Shown here one piece after another: positions 9,251 to 17,843 of a DNA stretch of 64,000 nucleotides. Source of the stretch: Simiduia sp. 21SJ11W-1 (GTDB lineage Bacteria; Pseudomonadota; Gammaproteobacteria; Pseudomonadales; Cellvibrionaceae); contig NZ_CP090959.1 in NCBI RefSeq assembly GCF_024138675.1, positions 1,302,001 through 1,366,000 of the forward strand, written 5' to 3'. The notes under the pieces are model-generated. The model saw only the letters and a list, made by a program, of their open reading frames with translations, was not told the DNA's origin and made no database searches. The position numbers and the translations under genes were made by a program. Numbering within the stretch: the stretch's first letter is position 1; every line of letters begins with the position of its first letter.

Positions 9251-10471
9251 TCAGGAAAATTTTTCGTTATCGGATTCAACCGCGGCTTTTAAGCGCTCCA
9301 GTACATCGGGCATGGCACTGATGACCCGGTTCCAGCTGGGGATGAAAGGTGCCTCCATTGGGCTTTCCAAAAAGGATTCGCCGGCTTTCATAATGTTTTT
9401 GGCAAACAGCTCTACGGCTTTTTCTTCATTGTGAATATCGAGGCTCAGGCCATTCATAATGGCATCGGCCTGGAACGATTCAATCAAATCCAGCGCATTG
9501 CGGTAGTAGGTGGCCTTGATTGAGCGGAAGGTTTCCGTATTAAAGGTAATGCCCTGGGTGGCCAGCTTTCGAAACAACGCCTTGGAAATATCGATAGACA
9601 TTTTAGACAGGCCACCGGCATCGCTATTGGCCGAAAGGTCCTGGTGTTTGTGGTCGTACACATCGGCAATGTCTACCTGGCACAGGCGATTGGTTGAATT
9701 GTTGCGGTACATTTCACTGAGTACGCCAATTTCCAAGCCCCAGTCACTGGGTATGCGGATATCGTTTAGCACATCGGTGCGAAAGGAAAATTCACCTGCC
9801 AGAGAATAGCGGAAGGTGTCCATGTATTGCAGGTAGTTCAGCTCGCCAAAAATTTTTTTCAGCGAGTGCAGCAACGGCGTTACCAGTAAGCGCGATACCC
9901 GGCCATTGAGCTTGCCGTCTGCCACGCGCGCGTAGTAGCCCTTGCAAAAGAGGTAGTTAAAGCGGGGGTTGGCCACCGGATAAATCAGGCGCGCCAGTAA
10001 ATCGCGGGTGTAGGTCACTATGTCGCAATCGTGCAGTGCTATGGATTGTGCTTTTTGGCTGGCCAGGCTGTAGCCGATGCAATACCACACATTGCGGCCC
10101 TTGCCTGGCTGCGTGGGCGCAAGGCCCATGCGCAATAGCTCTGCATCCAGCGCGCGCAACTCCGGGCCATCGTTCCAGAGCACGCGGTGATGTTGTGGCA
10201 ACTTTGAGAAAAAGCTGAGCGCCTTTCGGTATTGTTCTTCATTGGCGCGATCCAGACCAATGACAATTTCAGACAAATAGGGCACCTCGGTGAGTTCTTC
10301 CACAATGTGCGGCAGTGCGTCGCCTTCAAGCTCTGAGTAGAGTGAGGGCAGAATCAAACCCATTGGCCGTTGTTCGGAAAACGCCAACAGTTCGGCATCC
10401 ATTTCTTCGGTGGGGCGGCGGGTTAAATTGTGCAGCGTGGTAATGATGCCATTTTGATGAAAGTCGGCCAT
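9251..10471 (-). CDS. gpgS: Glucosyl-3-phosphoglycerate synthase-like GT-A glycosyltransferase
   Basis: Predicted to transfer glucose from an NDP-glucose to 3-phospho-D-glycerate. The protein has 406 residues. An N-terminal GT-A fold contains [20 protein letters not shown], the nucleotide region [24 protein letters not shown], and the metal-binding DCD in [14 protein letters not shown]. The acceptor region [13 protein letters not shown] and [13 protein letters not shown] follow. The start is the ATG at 10471, with AGGAGCC upstream; the TTG at 10486 overlaps that site. It is the third gene of a four-gene minus-strand operon, with the HAD phosphatase 61 bp upstream and the phosphorylase 11 bp downstream. 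A mannosyl donor cannot be excluded. Confidence 0.82.
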   Translation of the reverse strand: MADFHQNGIITTLHNLTRRPTEEMDAELLAFSEQRPMGLILPSLYSELEGDALPHIVEELTEVPYLSEIVIGLDRANEEQYRKALSFFSKLPQHHRVLWNDGPELRALDAELLRMGLAPTQPGKGRNVWYCIGYSLASQKAQSIALHDCDIVTYTRDLLARLIYPVANPRFNYLFCKGYYARVADGKLNGRVSRLLVTPLLHSLKKIFGELNYLQYMDTFRYSLAGEFSFRTDVLNDIRIPSDWGLEIGVLSEMYRNNSTNRLCQVDIADVYDHKHQDLSANSDAGGLSKMSIDISKALFRKLATQGITFNTETFRSIKATYYRNALDLIESFQADAIMNGLSLDIHNEEKAVELFAKNIMKAGESFLESPMEAPFIPSWNRVISAMPDVLERLKAAVESDNEKFS

Positions 10472-10532
10472 GGTCGGCTCCTGCAATAAAAGCGTGTGTA
10501 ATTCACTCTATTGCAAATAGGTTGCCAACCTT

Positions 10533-11384
10533 CTATTGCGCGCTGCACTCGCTGTGTGCGCGCGCAACCCGTGCCAAAAGTTGTGCAATGCCCGGTGCCC
10601 AACCGGCGGGCCCTGGCGCCTCAGAGATGATCATGCTCGGGTGGTTTGGTACCTCGGGCGGCGGATTCACCGGCGAGCGCACCACCAGCGCGTGGTCGGC
10701 CGCTTGCAGCATGGGTGCATCATTTGCGCCGTCGCCTGCGGCAAGGGTGCAGGTGGGCAATTTATTTTTATATTCATACACGCCTGCTAACCAGCGCAGT
10801 GCTTTGCCTTTATCGCTGTTGCCCACAATGTGCAAAAATCGCCCACCTTCCACCACTTTTGCACCCATCTGGTGCATGTGTTCGGCAAAGGTGCGCTTGC
10901 TTTGATTGTCGCCCAACCAAAGCAGTGGCTCTGAAAACTCCCGCTGGTTGGCCAGTGCCGCAGCTTCCGCCGAGAGGCCCGTGGTTTGTGCAATGCCCTT
11001 GCTGCCCATTTGTTGAAAGCTTGCATACAAGCCGTGAAACGCTTTGGCTTGCGCGAGCAGCATCTGCCAATAACTGCGCGGGTGGCTTAAACCAAAGCGC
11101 CAATAGCCGTGCTGTAAACTGGCATTGCCCAGCCGATGAATAGCGCGCTCTGGCAAGAAGTGCAGCGGCAAATACACGCCTGCACCATTTTCTGTGATGA
11201 ACGGCGCGTGATTACCTAATTTTTCCCGCAACGGCAGAAGCTCTGCAAAGGTTTTACTGGTGTTGCAAATAAGCGGTATGCCCTGTTCGCGCAGTTCATT
11301 GAGCTGGGCCTTAGCCGGCTCAAAACTGTAGTTGTGGTGATCCAGCAAAGTGCCATCAAGATCGGTAAAAACCAGTGTCTGCAT
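10533..11384 (-). CDS. HAD-IIB phosphatase of the mannosyl/glucosyl-3-phosphoglycerate phosphatase family
   Basis: Predicted to dephosphorylate glucosyl-3-phosphoglycerate to glucosylglycerate. The protein has 283 residues with the four HAD motifs: FTDLDGTLLD at the N-terminus (nucleophile Asp), NTSKTFAEL, a conserved Lys in GKALRWLAGVYEYK, and AAGDGANDAPMLQAAD near the C-terminus. The FITENGAGVYLP segment between motifs I and II is characteristic of the MPGP/YedP group. It starts 3 bp after the stop of the glycerate kinase gene, so the two are translationally tight. Its position before gpgS supports the glucosylglycerate assignment. Confidence 0.82.
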   Translation of the reverse strand: MQTLVFTDLDGTLLDHHNYSFEPAKAQLNELREQGIPLICNTSKTFAELLPLREKLGNHAPFITENGAGVYLPLHFLPERAIHRLGNASLQHGYWRFGLSHPRSYWQMLLAQAKAFHGLYASFQQMGSKGIAQTTGLSAEAAALANQREFSEPLLWLGDNQSKRTFAEHMHQMGAKVVEGGRFLHIVGNSDKGKALRWLAGVYEYKNKLPTCTLAAGDGANDAPMLQAADHALVVRSPVNPPPEVPNHPSMIISEAPGPAGWAPGIAQLLARVARAHSECSAQ

Positions 11385-11387
11385 GGG

Positions 11388-12263
11388 TTAGATCCTGTGG
11401 ATTGCTTGCGTGATGGTGCGCGTCTCATCGAGGTTATACAGGTGCTGCACGCGCTCAGGCAGGGTGCGCAGCATATGCTCGGTGAGCCGCTGGTAGTGGG
11501 CAATAAATCGCGCGAGCTGGGCATCATTCATGATGCCTGCATGGGTATCAGTGCCATTGGAATCACTGGCTTGCCACTGGGCTTTAAGCGCTTGTTCTTG
11601 TTGCTTGCGCCAGTTAGACACACAGGCGAAGCTGGGCGCGCGCAACATTACCCATTCATCGATAAGCTGAAACCATTGCGGGTAGTGTTCGCTTAAGGCT
11701 GTGTTTACATAGTGGCGCCATAGGCCTCGGGCATCTTCTTGCGCTTCGAGTGCATTCACAGGTTCGGCCAGCTCGCTTGCCGTTTGCGGTGTGCAACCCA
11801 TGCACCAGCCCTCCACAATAATTACTGCAAGAGGCGTTGTTTGTGTGCGCCAGAGGTGCTCGGGCGCGCGGTCGTCCAGGTGTTTTTCAAACAGTGGAAT
11901 GCGTGCGTGCTTGCCGGCAAGCAGGTGCTGTAAGGTTCTGCATGCAAGCTCAACATCGTGGGTGCCGGGCACGCCACGGGTGGCCAGCAGCGGGTGCACG
12001 GTGCGCGCGAGTTGCGCGCGTGCCTGTTTGGTTAGGTAGAAATCGTCTTGCGACATGCACAAGCTGGCGACGCCCGCGGCATTTAGCTGTTCGGATAAAT
12101 AGCGCGCCAAGGTAGATTTACCCGAGCCCTGGCAGCCATTGATGCCGACTACCCTTGGGCGTGTGTTGCCCTTGGCACTTGCCACCAAGTGGTTGATCAG
12201 CGGGCCGAAGTGCTCGGGCGCGCTGGCTAAAAATTCCGCGGGCAAGGGTGTGGCTTGCTGCAT
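11388..12263 (-). CDS. D-glycerate 3-kinase (P-loop, GLYK/YggC family)
   Basis: Predicted ATP-dependent phosphorylation of D-glycerate to 3-phosphoglycerate. The protein has 291 residues with a Walker A motif GINGCQGSGKST near residue 45, CMSQDDFYLT, the substrate/Mg region RGVPGTHDVEL, and VIIVEGWCMGC, all of which match the plant-type glycerate kinase family rather than GlxK or GckA. The ATG at 12263 has AGGAG upstream. The reading frame continues to 12413 without a good ribosome site and is not used. It is the first gene of the operon, so the products can recycle glycerate from glucosylglycerate breakdown back to the acceptor of GpgS. Confidence 0.82.
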   Translation of the reverse strand: MQQATPLPAEFLASAPEHFGPLINHLVASAKGNTRPRVVGINGCQGSGKSTLARYLSEQLNAAGVASLCMSQDDFYLTKQARAQLARTVHPLLATRGVPGTHDVELACRTLQHLLAGKHARIPLFEKHLDDRAPEHLWRTQTTPLAVIIVEGWCMGCTPQTASELAEPVNALEAQEDARGLWRHYVNTALSEHYPQWFQLIDEWVMLRAPSFACVSNWRKQQEQALKAQWQASDSNGTDTHAGIMNDAQLARFIAHYQRLTEHMLRTLPERVQHLYNLDETRTITQAIHRI

Positions 12264-12621
12264 TGTGATTTTTGCTCCTGCGTTTTCTCGCTTAACCGTA
12301 TCACCGTTGGTAGGCCTTGGCCCGAACGCAACTGTTTTAACGCGCAATGTAACAAAGCACAACATTGGCAAGTGCCATTTTATAGCGCCGGGTGGTGCGC
12401 ACATGTCGGGCATTGCACAGTCAGGCTTTACCAGATGCCTTAGCTTATGCAGGTGCTGTGCCAGTGCTTAGTGCAACTGGCCTTGTATTTAAGGAGTGTG
12501 AGCAAGGCACAGTGTGCACAGCAAGCTGTGTAGCGCAGTGGGTGTGAGGTGCGGTGTTTAGGCAATTTGCAGTTGAGGCGGGTGCTCCAAGCCGCCGATT
12601 AGCTGCGGCTTGAAGGCGAGG
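12264..12621. other. 358-bp non-coding region upstream of the glucosylglycerate operon
   Basis: It holds the leader and promoter of the minus-strand operon. A possible minus-strand promoter (TTGTGC, 17 bp, TAAAAC) falls near 12330-12362 but is weak. A 7-bp stem (AAGCCGC/GCGGCTT, 12589-12611) lies just past the stop of the asparaginase-like gene and may help end that transcript; it lacks a T-run. No further gene is visible. Confidence 0.4.
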
Positions 12622-13104
12622 TTACTTTTCTTCGAAGCGGTTTTCCGCCACGTTTTTCACGCAGGTGTCTGGGTCGAACACGCGCCCGTTCATGGCAATG
12701 TATACGCCCTCGGGCAGGGTTTGGGCCGCCATTACCGCAGCGCCCAAATTGAATACCGCATCGGAATCGCGAAACTCCGCCGGGTACATGGCGCCCATCA
12801 ACACAATGGTTTTGCCTTTAATGCCCTTTAGCGCCTGGCCTGTGAGGGTAAGGGTATCTGTGCCGTGGGTAATCACGATGTTGTGGCCGGCTTGTTGCTC
12901 TGCAGTTTCACGAATGAGTGCGCGGTCTTGCTCGGTGATGTCGAGGCTGTCTTTGCGAAACAACGGGATGATGGGGGTATCGAGTGTTACGCCCGCGCGC
13001 TCTAGAATCTTGGGCGCCTGGGGCTGGCCGATGTGGTAGTCGTTTTTGGCATCGTAATAAATTTTATCGATGGTGCCGCCGGTGGTGATGATTGTAACGC
13101 TCAT
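12622..13104 (-). CDS. Short asparaginase-domain protein
   Basis: The protein has 160 residues and corresponds to only the N-terminal half of an L-asparaginase (about 330 residues). It retains both threonine motifs, IITTGGTIDKIYYD at the N-terminus and IVITHGTDTLTLTG in the middle, followed by KTIVLMGAMYPAEFRDSDA. The frame ends cleanly after RVFDPDTCVKNVAENRFEEK, and no downstream sequence continues the C-terminal domain. It therefore looks like the stand-alone short family found in many gammaproteobacteria rather than a fresh truncation. Its true activity is uncertain, because the dimer-contributed C-terminal residues of classical enzymes are absent. GAGAGGT precedes the ATG. Confidence 0.8.
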   Translation of the reverse strand: MSVTIITTGGTIDKIYYDAKNDYHIGQPQAPKILERAGVTLDTPIIPLFRKDSLDITEQDRALIRETAEQQAGHNIVITHGTDTLTLTGQALKGIKGKTIVLMGAMYPAEFRDSDAVFNLGAAVMAAQTLPEGVYIAMNGRVFDPDTCVKNVAENRFEEK

Positions 13105-13285
13105 AGTAACCTCTCAAACGGTGAGCGCCGGGCTTGGTGCCCCACAAATGGCTTGCCCGGTTGGCTCGTTAGTGCCCATGTGACGAACAGTATGGCAAAT
13201 ACCTGAGCCCGGGTTGTGGGCAGGCGCGCCTGAGCCGTTACAATGGCGGCCCGCATTTTTAAATTAACCCAAATAGCCTCATCAC

Positions 13286-14554
13286 ATGCAGCAAAACTTA
13301 CTTATTGTGGGCTATGTGTGGCCCGAACCCCGCTCGTCGGCTGCCGGTACCCGCATAGTGCAACTGATCCAGTGGGCGCAGGCCGCGGGTTATGTCGTCA
13401 CCTTTGCCTCTGCGGCCGAGCCGGGCGAGGGCGCGGCCGATTTGCCAGCCCTGGGTGTGGCCTGTGAGCCCATAGCCCTTAATTGCTCGAGCTTTGATCG
13501 TTGGGTGGCAGCGCTTGGGCCAGCGGTGGTGATTTTCGACAGATTTGTGTGCGAAGAGCAGTTCGGCTGGCGCGTGGCTGCGGCTTGCCCAACTGCTGTA
13601 AGGCTGCTGGATTCTGAAGATCTGCACTGCCTGCGCGATGCCCGCGCGCGCGCGCACAAGGCAGGCCAACCGGTGCTTGTGCCCACCGATGCCGATCTTT
13701 TCAGCGAAATGGCCCAGCGCGAGCTTGCCAGTATTTACCGCTGCGATCTCACCCTTGTGATTTCCGATGCCGAAATAACGCTCTTGACCGAACGGCTACA
13801 GGTGCCGGTATTTCTGCTGCACCACTGCCCGTTTATGTTTGCGCCTGCCCAAAAAGGCGAGGGCAAGCCATTTGATGCGCGGCGCCATTTTGTCTTCATT
13901 GGCAATTACCGGCACGCCCCCAATTGGGATGCCGTGCGCTACCTGCGCGAGATCTGGCCGGCCATTCGCGCATCGCTGCCAGACGCCGAGCTGCATCTGT
14001 ATGGCGCCTACCCGCCTAAAAAGGCCATGCAGCTCGATAACCCGGCGCTGGGTTTTCGGGTGTTGGGTTGGGCGCCCGATGCGCTGGCGGTGTTGGGGGC
14101 GGCAAGGGTGTGCTTGGCGCCCCTGCGCTTTGGGGCGGGCATCAAGGGCAAGCTGGCCGAGGCCATGGCCTGTGAAACCCCCAGTGTAACAACGCCAATA
14201 GGTGCCGAAGGCATGACGGCCCTGGGTCGCCTTGCCTGGCCGGGTGCAGTGGCCAGTGACTCCGAGGGCTTGGTGGCCGCGGCCGTGGCGCTGTACCAGA
14301 ATGAAGCGCACTGGCAGGCTGCCAGTGCGCGCTGTGTGGCGCACTTTAACGCCTTGTTCGACTTTGAAACCCAGGCCCAAGCGCTCAGTGCGCAGGTTCT
14401 GCCACTGTTGGCACCTGAGCGACTCACTGCGCACCGGCGCAGAAATATTACCGGTGCAATGCTCGCGCAAAACGCCCGGCGCGCCAGTGAGTTTATGTCG
14501 CGCTGGATAGAGGTGAAAACCCAGTTGGCAACCTATACCGATGCCGACAGCTAA
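13286..14554 (+). CDS. Glycosyltransferase of the GT4-like (GT-B) type
   Basis: The protein has 422 residues. The N-terminal half contains IVGYVWPEPRSSAAGTRIVQL and an acceptor-type Rossmann domain with RLLDSEDLHCLR. The C-terminal half contains FVFIGNYRHAPNWDAVRYLREIWP, LHLYGAYPPKKA, RVLGWAPD and the donor-binding segment LAPLRFGAGIKGKLAEAMACETPSVTT, which is typical of group 1 glycosyltransferases. The sugar and acceptor cannot be read from the sequence, and no polysaccharide genes are adjacent. The ATG has no clear ribosome site, so translation is probably weak or the start is unconventional. It converges with the next minus-strand gene. Confidence 0.8.
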   Translation: MQQNLLIVGYVWPEPRSSAAGTRIVQLIQWAQAAGYVVTFASAAEPGEGAADLPALGVACEPIALNCSSFDRWVAALGPAVVIFDRFVCEEQFGWRVAAACPTAVRLLDSEDLHCLRDARARAHKAGQPVLVPTDADLFSEMAQRELASIYRCDLTLVISDAEITLLTERLQVPVFLLHHCPFMFAPAQKGEGKPFDARRHFVFIGNYRHAPNWDAVRYLREIWPAIRASLPDAELHLYGAYPPKKAMQLDNPALGFRVLGWAPDALAVLGAARVCLAPLRFGAGIKGKLAEAMACETPSVTTPIGAEGMTALGRLAWPGAVASDSEGLVAAAVALYQNEAHWQAASARCVAHFNALFDFETQAQALSAQVLPLLAPERLTAHRRRNITGAMLAQNARRASEFMSRWIEVKTQLATYTDADS

Positions 14555-14576
14555 CGCCGCCTAAGCCTGTGTATTG

Positions 14577-15122
14577 TCAGGCGCTTTTGCGAATATTGTC
14601 GTCGTATTTTTTGCTGAGTACATCGTAAAACTGCTCGCGCAATTTGTAGATGTCTTGCTTTAGGTCGGCAATTTCCTGGTTGCTGATGTCGCGCCGGCCC
14701 ACGTAAACCTGCTTTCGAAACAGGGCAATTTGCGCACCGTATAAGCGCAGGTTTTTCTCCAGCCCCTTTTCGCCAATTAGCAACAGGTTGGCCTCGGCAT
14801 CGGCCATGCGCCGGAACTCCTGCACCAGTTCATTGTTGATGTTATCAAGCTCGGCCCGGCGCGCCTGTGGCCAGCGAGCGCCAAAACGCACAGATTCAAT
14901 CACCAGTGCCGAATATTTGGCGAAAATATGGCTGACGTTGCCCATCTGGCGCGACACTTCTTCATATACCTTGAGCTTGCGCTTGGCGGCCACCGCATCG
15001 GGTGATGTGGGTGTGTTGGCTGTGCGGTTGCGGGTAAACCAAAGCCCCACGCCCAGTAGCAGCGCGCCCATCGCAATTTTTGCCAGCGTATCGAGCAGCG
15101 CCCAGAATGTTGCGTAATCCAT
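14577..15122 (-). CDS. Unknown membrane-anchored protein
   Basis: I do not recognise a family. The 181-residue product has one transmembrane helix near the N-terminus (TLAKIAMGALLLGVGLWF) and then a long, charged, mostly alpha-helical cytoplasmic region with heptad-like stretches (KRKLKVYEEVSRQMGNV, LKQDIYKLREQFYDVL), ending in basic residues. The frame is open up to 15155, but the ATG at 15122 has GAGGGTTT upstream and gives a sensible membrane start. It may be a small inner-membrane scaffold. Confidence 0.65.
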   Translation of the reverse strand: MDYATFWALLDTLAKIAMGALLLGVGLWFTRNRTANTPTSPDAVAAKRKLKVYEEVSRQMGNVSHIFAKYSALVIESVRFGARWPQARRAELDNINNELVQEFRRMADAEANLLLIGEKGLEKNLRLYGAQIALFRKQVYVGRRDISNQEIADLKQDIYKLREQFYDVLSKKYDDNIRKSA

Positions 15123-15251
15123 GTTGGAAACCCTCGCCATTGGGTGGGCCGCCAAAAAATTGACACCCGACCCATGTTTACCTTACTCAAGGTGACTAGA
15201 GCAAAAGCCGGGCCACATGGGGGCTAGAGGGGTTTAGCGGGGGTAGGGCGC

Positions 15252-15497
15252 TTAGGCGCGGGGGTTAAAGCTTGCCGGCCGGTTGCGCAGGGGCTCGAGA
15301 ATGGGCTCAAGGCCATTGACCTTGATTTCGTGAATCAGCCCCAACAGCTCGCCAAGTTTGCCCTTGGGAAAGCCCTGGCCGTGAAACCACACGAGGTAGG
15401 GCTCGGGTAAATCGGCTAGCATTTGGCCCTGGTACTTGCCGAAGGGCATAGGGGTTGTCACCAGCAAGCGCAGGTATTCGGGCGGAAAGGGTTGCAC
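15252..15497 (-). CDS. DUF3820 family protein
   Basis: An 81-residue protein with the DUF3820 core MPFGKYQGQMLADLPEPYLVWFHGQGFPKGKLGELLG. Its function is not established. The start is GTG at 15497 with a near-perfect AGGAGG six bases upstream. It begins 1 bp after the stop of yciH, so the two are translationally coupled in a three-gene minus-strand operon. Confidence 0.85.
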   Translation of the reverse strand: MQPFPPEYLRLLVTTPMPFGKYQGQMLADLPEPYLVWFHGQGFPKGKLGELLGLIHEIKVNGLEPILEPLRNRPASFNPRA

Positions 15498-15498
15498 C

Positions 15499-15822
15499 TT
15501 AGCCTCCTGCCAGTTTTACGGTAAAGCCACGCTTTTCCAGCTCGGCCTTGAGCTTCTCGCGCATGTCGCCCTGGATTTCTATGTCCCAGTCTTTTACTGA
15601 GCCGCCCACGCCGCACACCTGCTTGAGTGCCTTGGCCAAGGTTTTCAGTTCATCTTTGCCAAGGCCCAGGCCTGTTACCACGCTCACAGATTTGCCGCCG
15701 CGGCCCTTGGAGCTGCGGGTAATGCGCACTATGCCGTCGCCGGCCGGTGGCGTGAGGCTTGGGGCTTTTTCATCTACCCGGCCGGTTTCAGTGGAATATA
15801 CCAGACGGCTGTTTTTACTCAT
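15499..15822 (-). CDS. yciH: YciH, SUI1-type translation initiation factor homologue
   Basis: A 107-residue member of the eIF1/SUI1 family. The conserved C-terminal domain starts at VRITRSSKGRGGKSVSVVTGLGL and continues with LKTLAKALKQVCGVGGSVKDWDIEIQGD. The N-terminal LVYSTETGRV is the usual bacterial YciH leader. In bacteria the family is linked to initiation fidelity and stress but is not essential. Its start overlaps the end of the upstream zinc-ribbon gene by 8 bp. Confidence 0.93.
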   Translation of the reverse strand: MSKNSRLVYSTETGRVDEKAPSLTPPAGDGIVRITRSSKGRGGKSVSVVTGLGLGKDELKTLAKALKQVCGVGGSVKDWDIEIQGDMREKLKAELEKRGFTVKLAGG

Positions 15823-16147
15823 GGGAAGCGGTGACCTTTTGCAATTTTTGAAAGTAAACGCCCGTTAATACCAGTGCCACGCCCAGAGAAAACAGCAGGG
15901 CAGGGTTGATAGACAGCCAGCCGCCGTAGGCGAAAACCGGCGCCAGAAAAACAGACACAAACAAGCCGCTGCTGATCATTTTTTCGGCGCGCTCGGGCAG
16001 GGTGATGGATTGATTGCAATGGGGGCAGGGGAAGGCCTGGCGCTTGAGGTACACCTGCAACAGGTTTTTCTCTTTGAGCTCGGCCTTGGTAACGGGCGTT
16101 TCGCACCAGGGGCATTTCAAGCGGGATAAAATCAGTGACATAGGCAT
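15815..16147 (-). CDS. Small zinc-ribbon membrane protein
   Basis: The 110-residue product has an N-terminal CPWC...CPHC zinc-ribbon pair (residues about 12-43) and then two hydrophobic helices (SGLFVSVFLAPVFAYGGWL and ALLFSLGVALVLTGVYF). The family is unnamed to me. Two starts are possible, 16147 (MPMSLIL) and 16141 (MSLIL). It is the first gene of the operon with yciH and the DUF3820 gene. Confidence 0.7.
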   Translation of the reverse strand: MPMSLILSRLKCPWCETPVTKAELKEKNLLQVYLKRQAFPCPHCNQSITLPERAEKMISSGLFVSVFLAPVFAYGGWLSINPALLFSLGVALVLTGVYFQKLQKVTASHE

Positions 16148-16279
16148 TCTCGATTATTTGAGCGGCCACCTGAGGTGGCGAGCGGCCTGCAGGCATTGCA
16201 AATTGTGTGGGCTATTGTAATCCTTGGCAGCACGCGAGCAACCACGATCCTCAATCATGCACACAATTCAGGGCAAATA

Positions 16280-17119
16280 ATGAGCCACACACCCGAGCCA
16301 CACACACCTGCAAGCCTTCGCACCCGCATTGCAGAGGTGATTTTCGGCTTTGATACCCCGGCCGGGCGCACCTTCGATCTGGTGTTGATTGCGCTAATTC
16401 TGGTGAGCGTGCTGGTGATGATGCTGGAGTCTGTGAGTGGGTTGGGTGAATCCTGGCAGTTTGCGCTCACTGTTGCCGAGTGGGTGTTTACGCTGATTTT
16501 CACCCTGGAATACGGTGTGCGTATTTATGTGTCTGATAACCGCTGGGCCTACATAAAAAGCTTTTACGGGCTAGTGGATTTGCTGTCTATTCTGCCGAGT
16601 TATTTGGGCCTGTTTATTGGTGACATCAATTACCTGCTCACCATTCGCCTGCTGCGGGTGTTGCGAATATTCCGCATTTTAAAACTGGCCCGCTATTTAA
16701 AAGAGGCCAATGTGCTGGTGCGTTCAATGGTGATGGCGCGCCGGAAAATACTCGTATTTTTCAGCTCGGTGTTGGTGCTTACCACTGTGTTTGGCTCGCT
16801 CATGTATGTGGTAGAAGGGCCGGAAAACGGCTTTACCAGTATCCCCAAAAGTATTTACTGGGCCATTGTGAGCATTACTACCGTGGGCTATGGCGACATT
16901 ACGCCCCAAACAGGCTTTGGGCAGTTTTTAGCCGCACTGGTGATGCTCACGGGTTATTCCATCATTGCCATTCCCACGGGGATATTTACCGCAGAACTTG
17001 TGCAACAGGTAACCCAGCAGCGCCAGAGTGTGCGCTGTGGGCGCTGCACCAAGGCCGATCACGATATAGACGCACGCTTTTGCAAGCATTGCGGCCATGG
17101 GCTTGAAGGCGATACCTAG
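16280..17119 (+). CDS. Voltage-gated potassium channel with C-terminal zinc ribbon
   Basis: A 279-residue six-transmembrane channel subunit. S1-S3 cover about residues 33-110. S4 (TIRLLRVLRIFRILKLARYLK, 121-141) carries a basic residue at nearly every third position, the signature of a voltage sensor. S5 follows, and the pore loop contains the selectivity filter TVGYGD (201-206). After S6 the tail contains CGRC (253-256) and CKHC (268-271), a small zinc ribbon. The ATG at 16280 is preceded by CAGGG. The longer frame from 16175 runs into the divergent gene's leader. It should form tetramers in the inner membrane. Confidence 0.88.
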   Translation: MSHTPEPHTPASLRTRIAEVIFGFDTPAGRTFDLVLIALILVSVLVMMLESVSGLGESWQFALTVAEWVFTLIFTLEYGVRIYVSDNRWAYIKSFYGLVDLLSILPSYLGLFIGDINYLLTIRLLRVLRIFRILKLARYLKEANVLVRSMVMARRKILVFFSSVLVLTTVFGSLMYVVEGPENGFTSIPKSIYWAIVSITTVGYGDITPQTGFGQFLAALVMLTGYSIIAIPTGIFTAELVQQVTQQRQSVRCGRCTKADHDIDARFCKHCGHGLEGDT

Positions 17120-17140
17120 CCGCGCCACCTGCTCCGCGTA

Positions 17141-17755
17141 CTATTGCCAGACAATACTGAGCGCGAGCGCGGCAATCACTACGGCAAATACCCGGTTAAT
17201 GCGGCCCTGATGGCGCGAAAGCCAGGTGAGTACAGCAGGCGTGGCCAAGCCCCAGGCCACCAGCAGATACCAGAGGGTGTCTATCACACCGGCGGTTGCC
17301 GCAAGAATGAGCTTATCTTGCAGGCTTGCCCCGGTATCAATGAACTGGCTAAACAGCGCCAGAAAAAACACCGCCATTTTCGGGTTTAGCGCAGCAATCA
17401 AGAGGCCGCTGATAAACCCCTTGCGCTTGTGATCGGGCTCGGGCTGGCTGCCTGTTTCTTGTGGTTTGGGTTTCCCTGCAGTGAAGCTTTTGTAGGCTAA
17501 ATACAACAGAAAAGCCGCACCTGCGTAGCGAATCAAATCAAAGATCATGGGTGAGCTGGCAATGATCACCGCCAGCCCAAGTGCGGTGGCTGCGGCATAG
17601 CCGGTAACGCCCAAGCCATGGCCGAGGGCCGTGAGCATGCCCGCCTGGCGCCCGTGGGACACGGTATTGTTCATTACCACCGCAAGGCTCGGGCCTGGTG
17701 ACATGGCACCCAGGGTGCAAATGCCCGCCACCGCGAGCCAACTGCTTAACAGCAT
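17141..17755 (-). CDS. LysE/RhtB family exporter
   Basis: A 204-residue inner-membrane protein with about six hydrophobic helices. The family signature GAMSPGPSLAVVMNNTVSHGRQAGMLTALGHGLG lies at the N-terminus, and RYAGAAFLLYLAYKSF is in the middle. It is probably an amino-acid or homoserine-type exporter, but the substrate cannot be told. A good GAGGT site precedes the ATG. It converges with the K+ channel gene and is divergent from the serine hydrolase. Confidence 0.88.
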   Translation of the reverse strand: MLLSSWLAVAGICTLGAMSPGPSLAVVMNNTVSHGRQAGMLTALGHGLGVTGYAAATALGLAVIIASSPMIFDLIRYAGAAFLLYLAYKSFTAGKPKPQETGSQPEPDHKRKGFISGLLIAALNPKMAVFFLALFSQFIDTGASLQDKLILAATAGVIDTLWYLLVAWGLATPAVLTWLSRHQGRINRVFAVVIAALALSIVWQ

Positions 17756-17843
17756 GGGTAAACCTCAACGCATTTCCTGAAATTCGGCCTCGGAGTGTGC
17801 AGATTTCGCGGTACAATTGCCAGCTTTTGCACAGGGCGATGTT

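Noticed and set aside
13796-14470. 224-codon minus-strand frame inside the glycosyltransferase gene
   Set aside because: Antisense of a well-supported GT-B protein with clear motifs; the composition (Arg/His/Gly-rich) is that of a GC-rich shadow.
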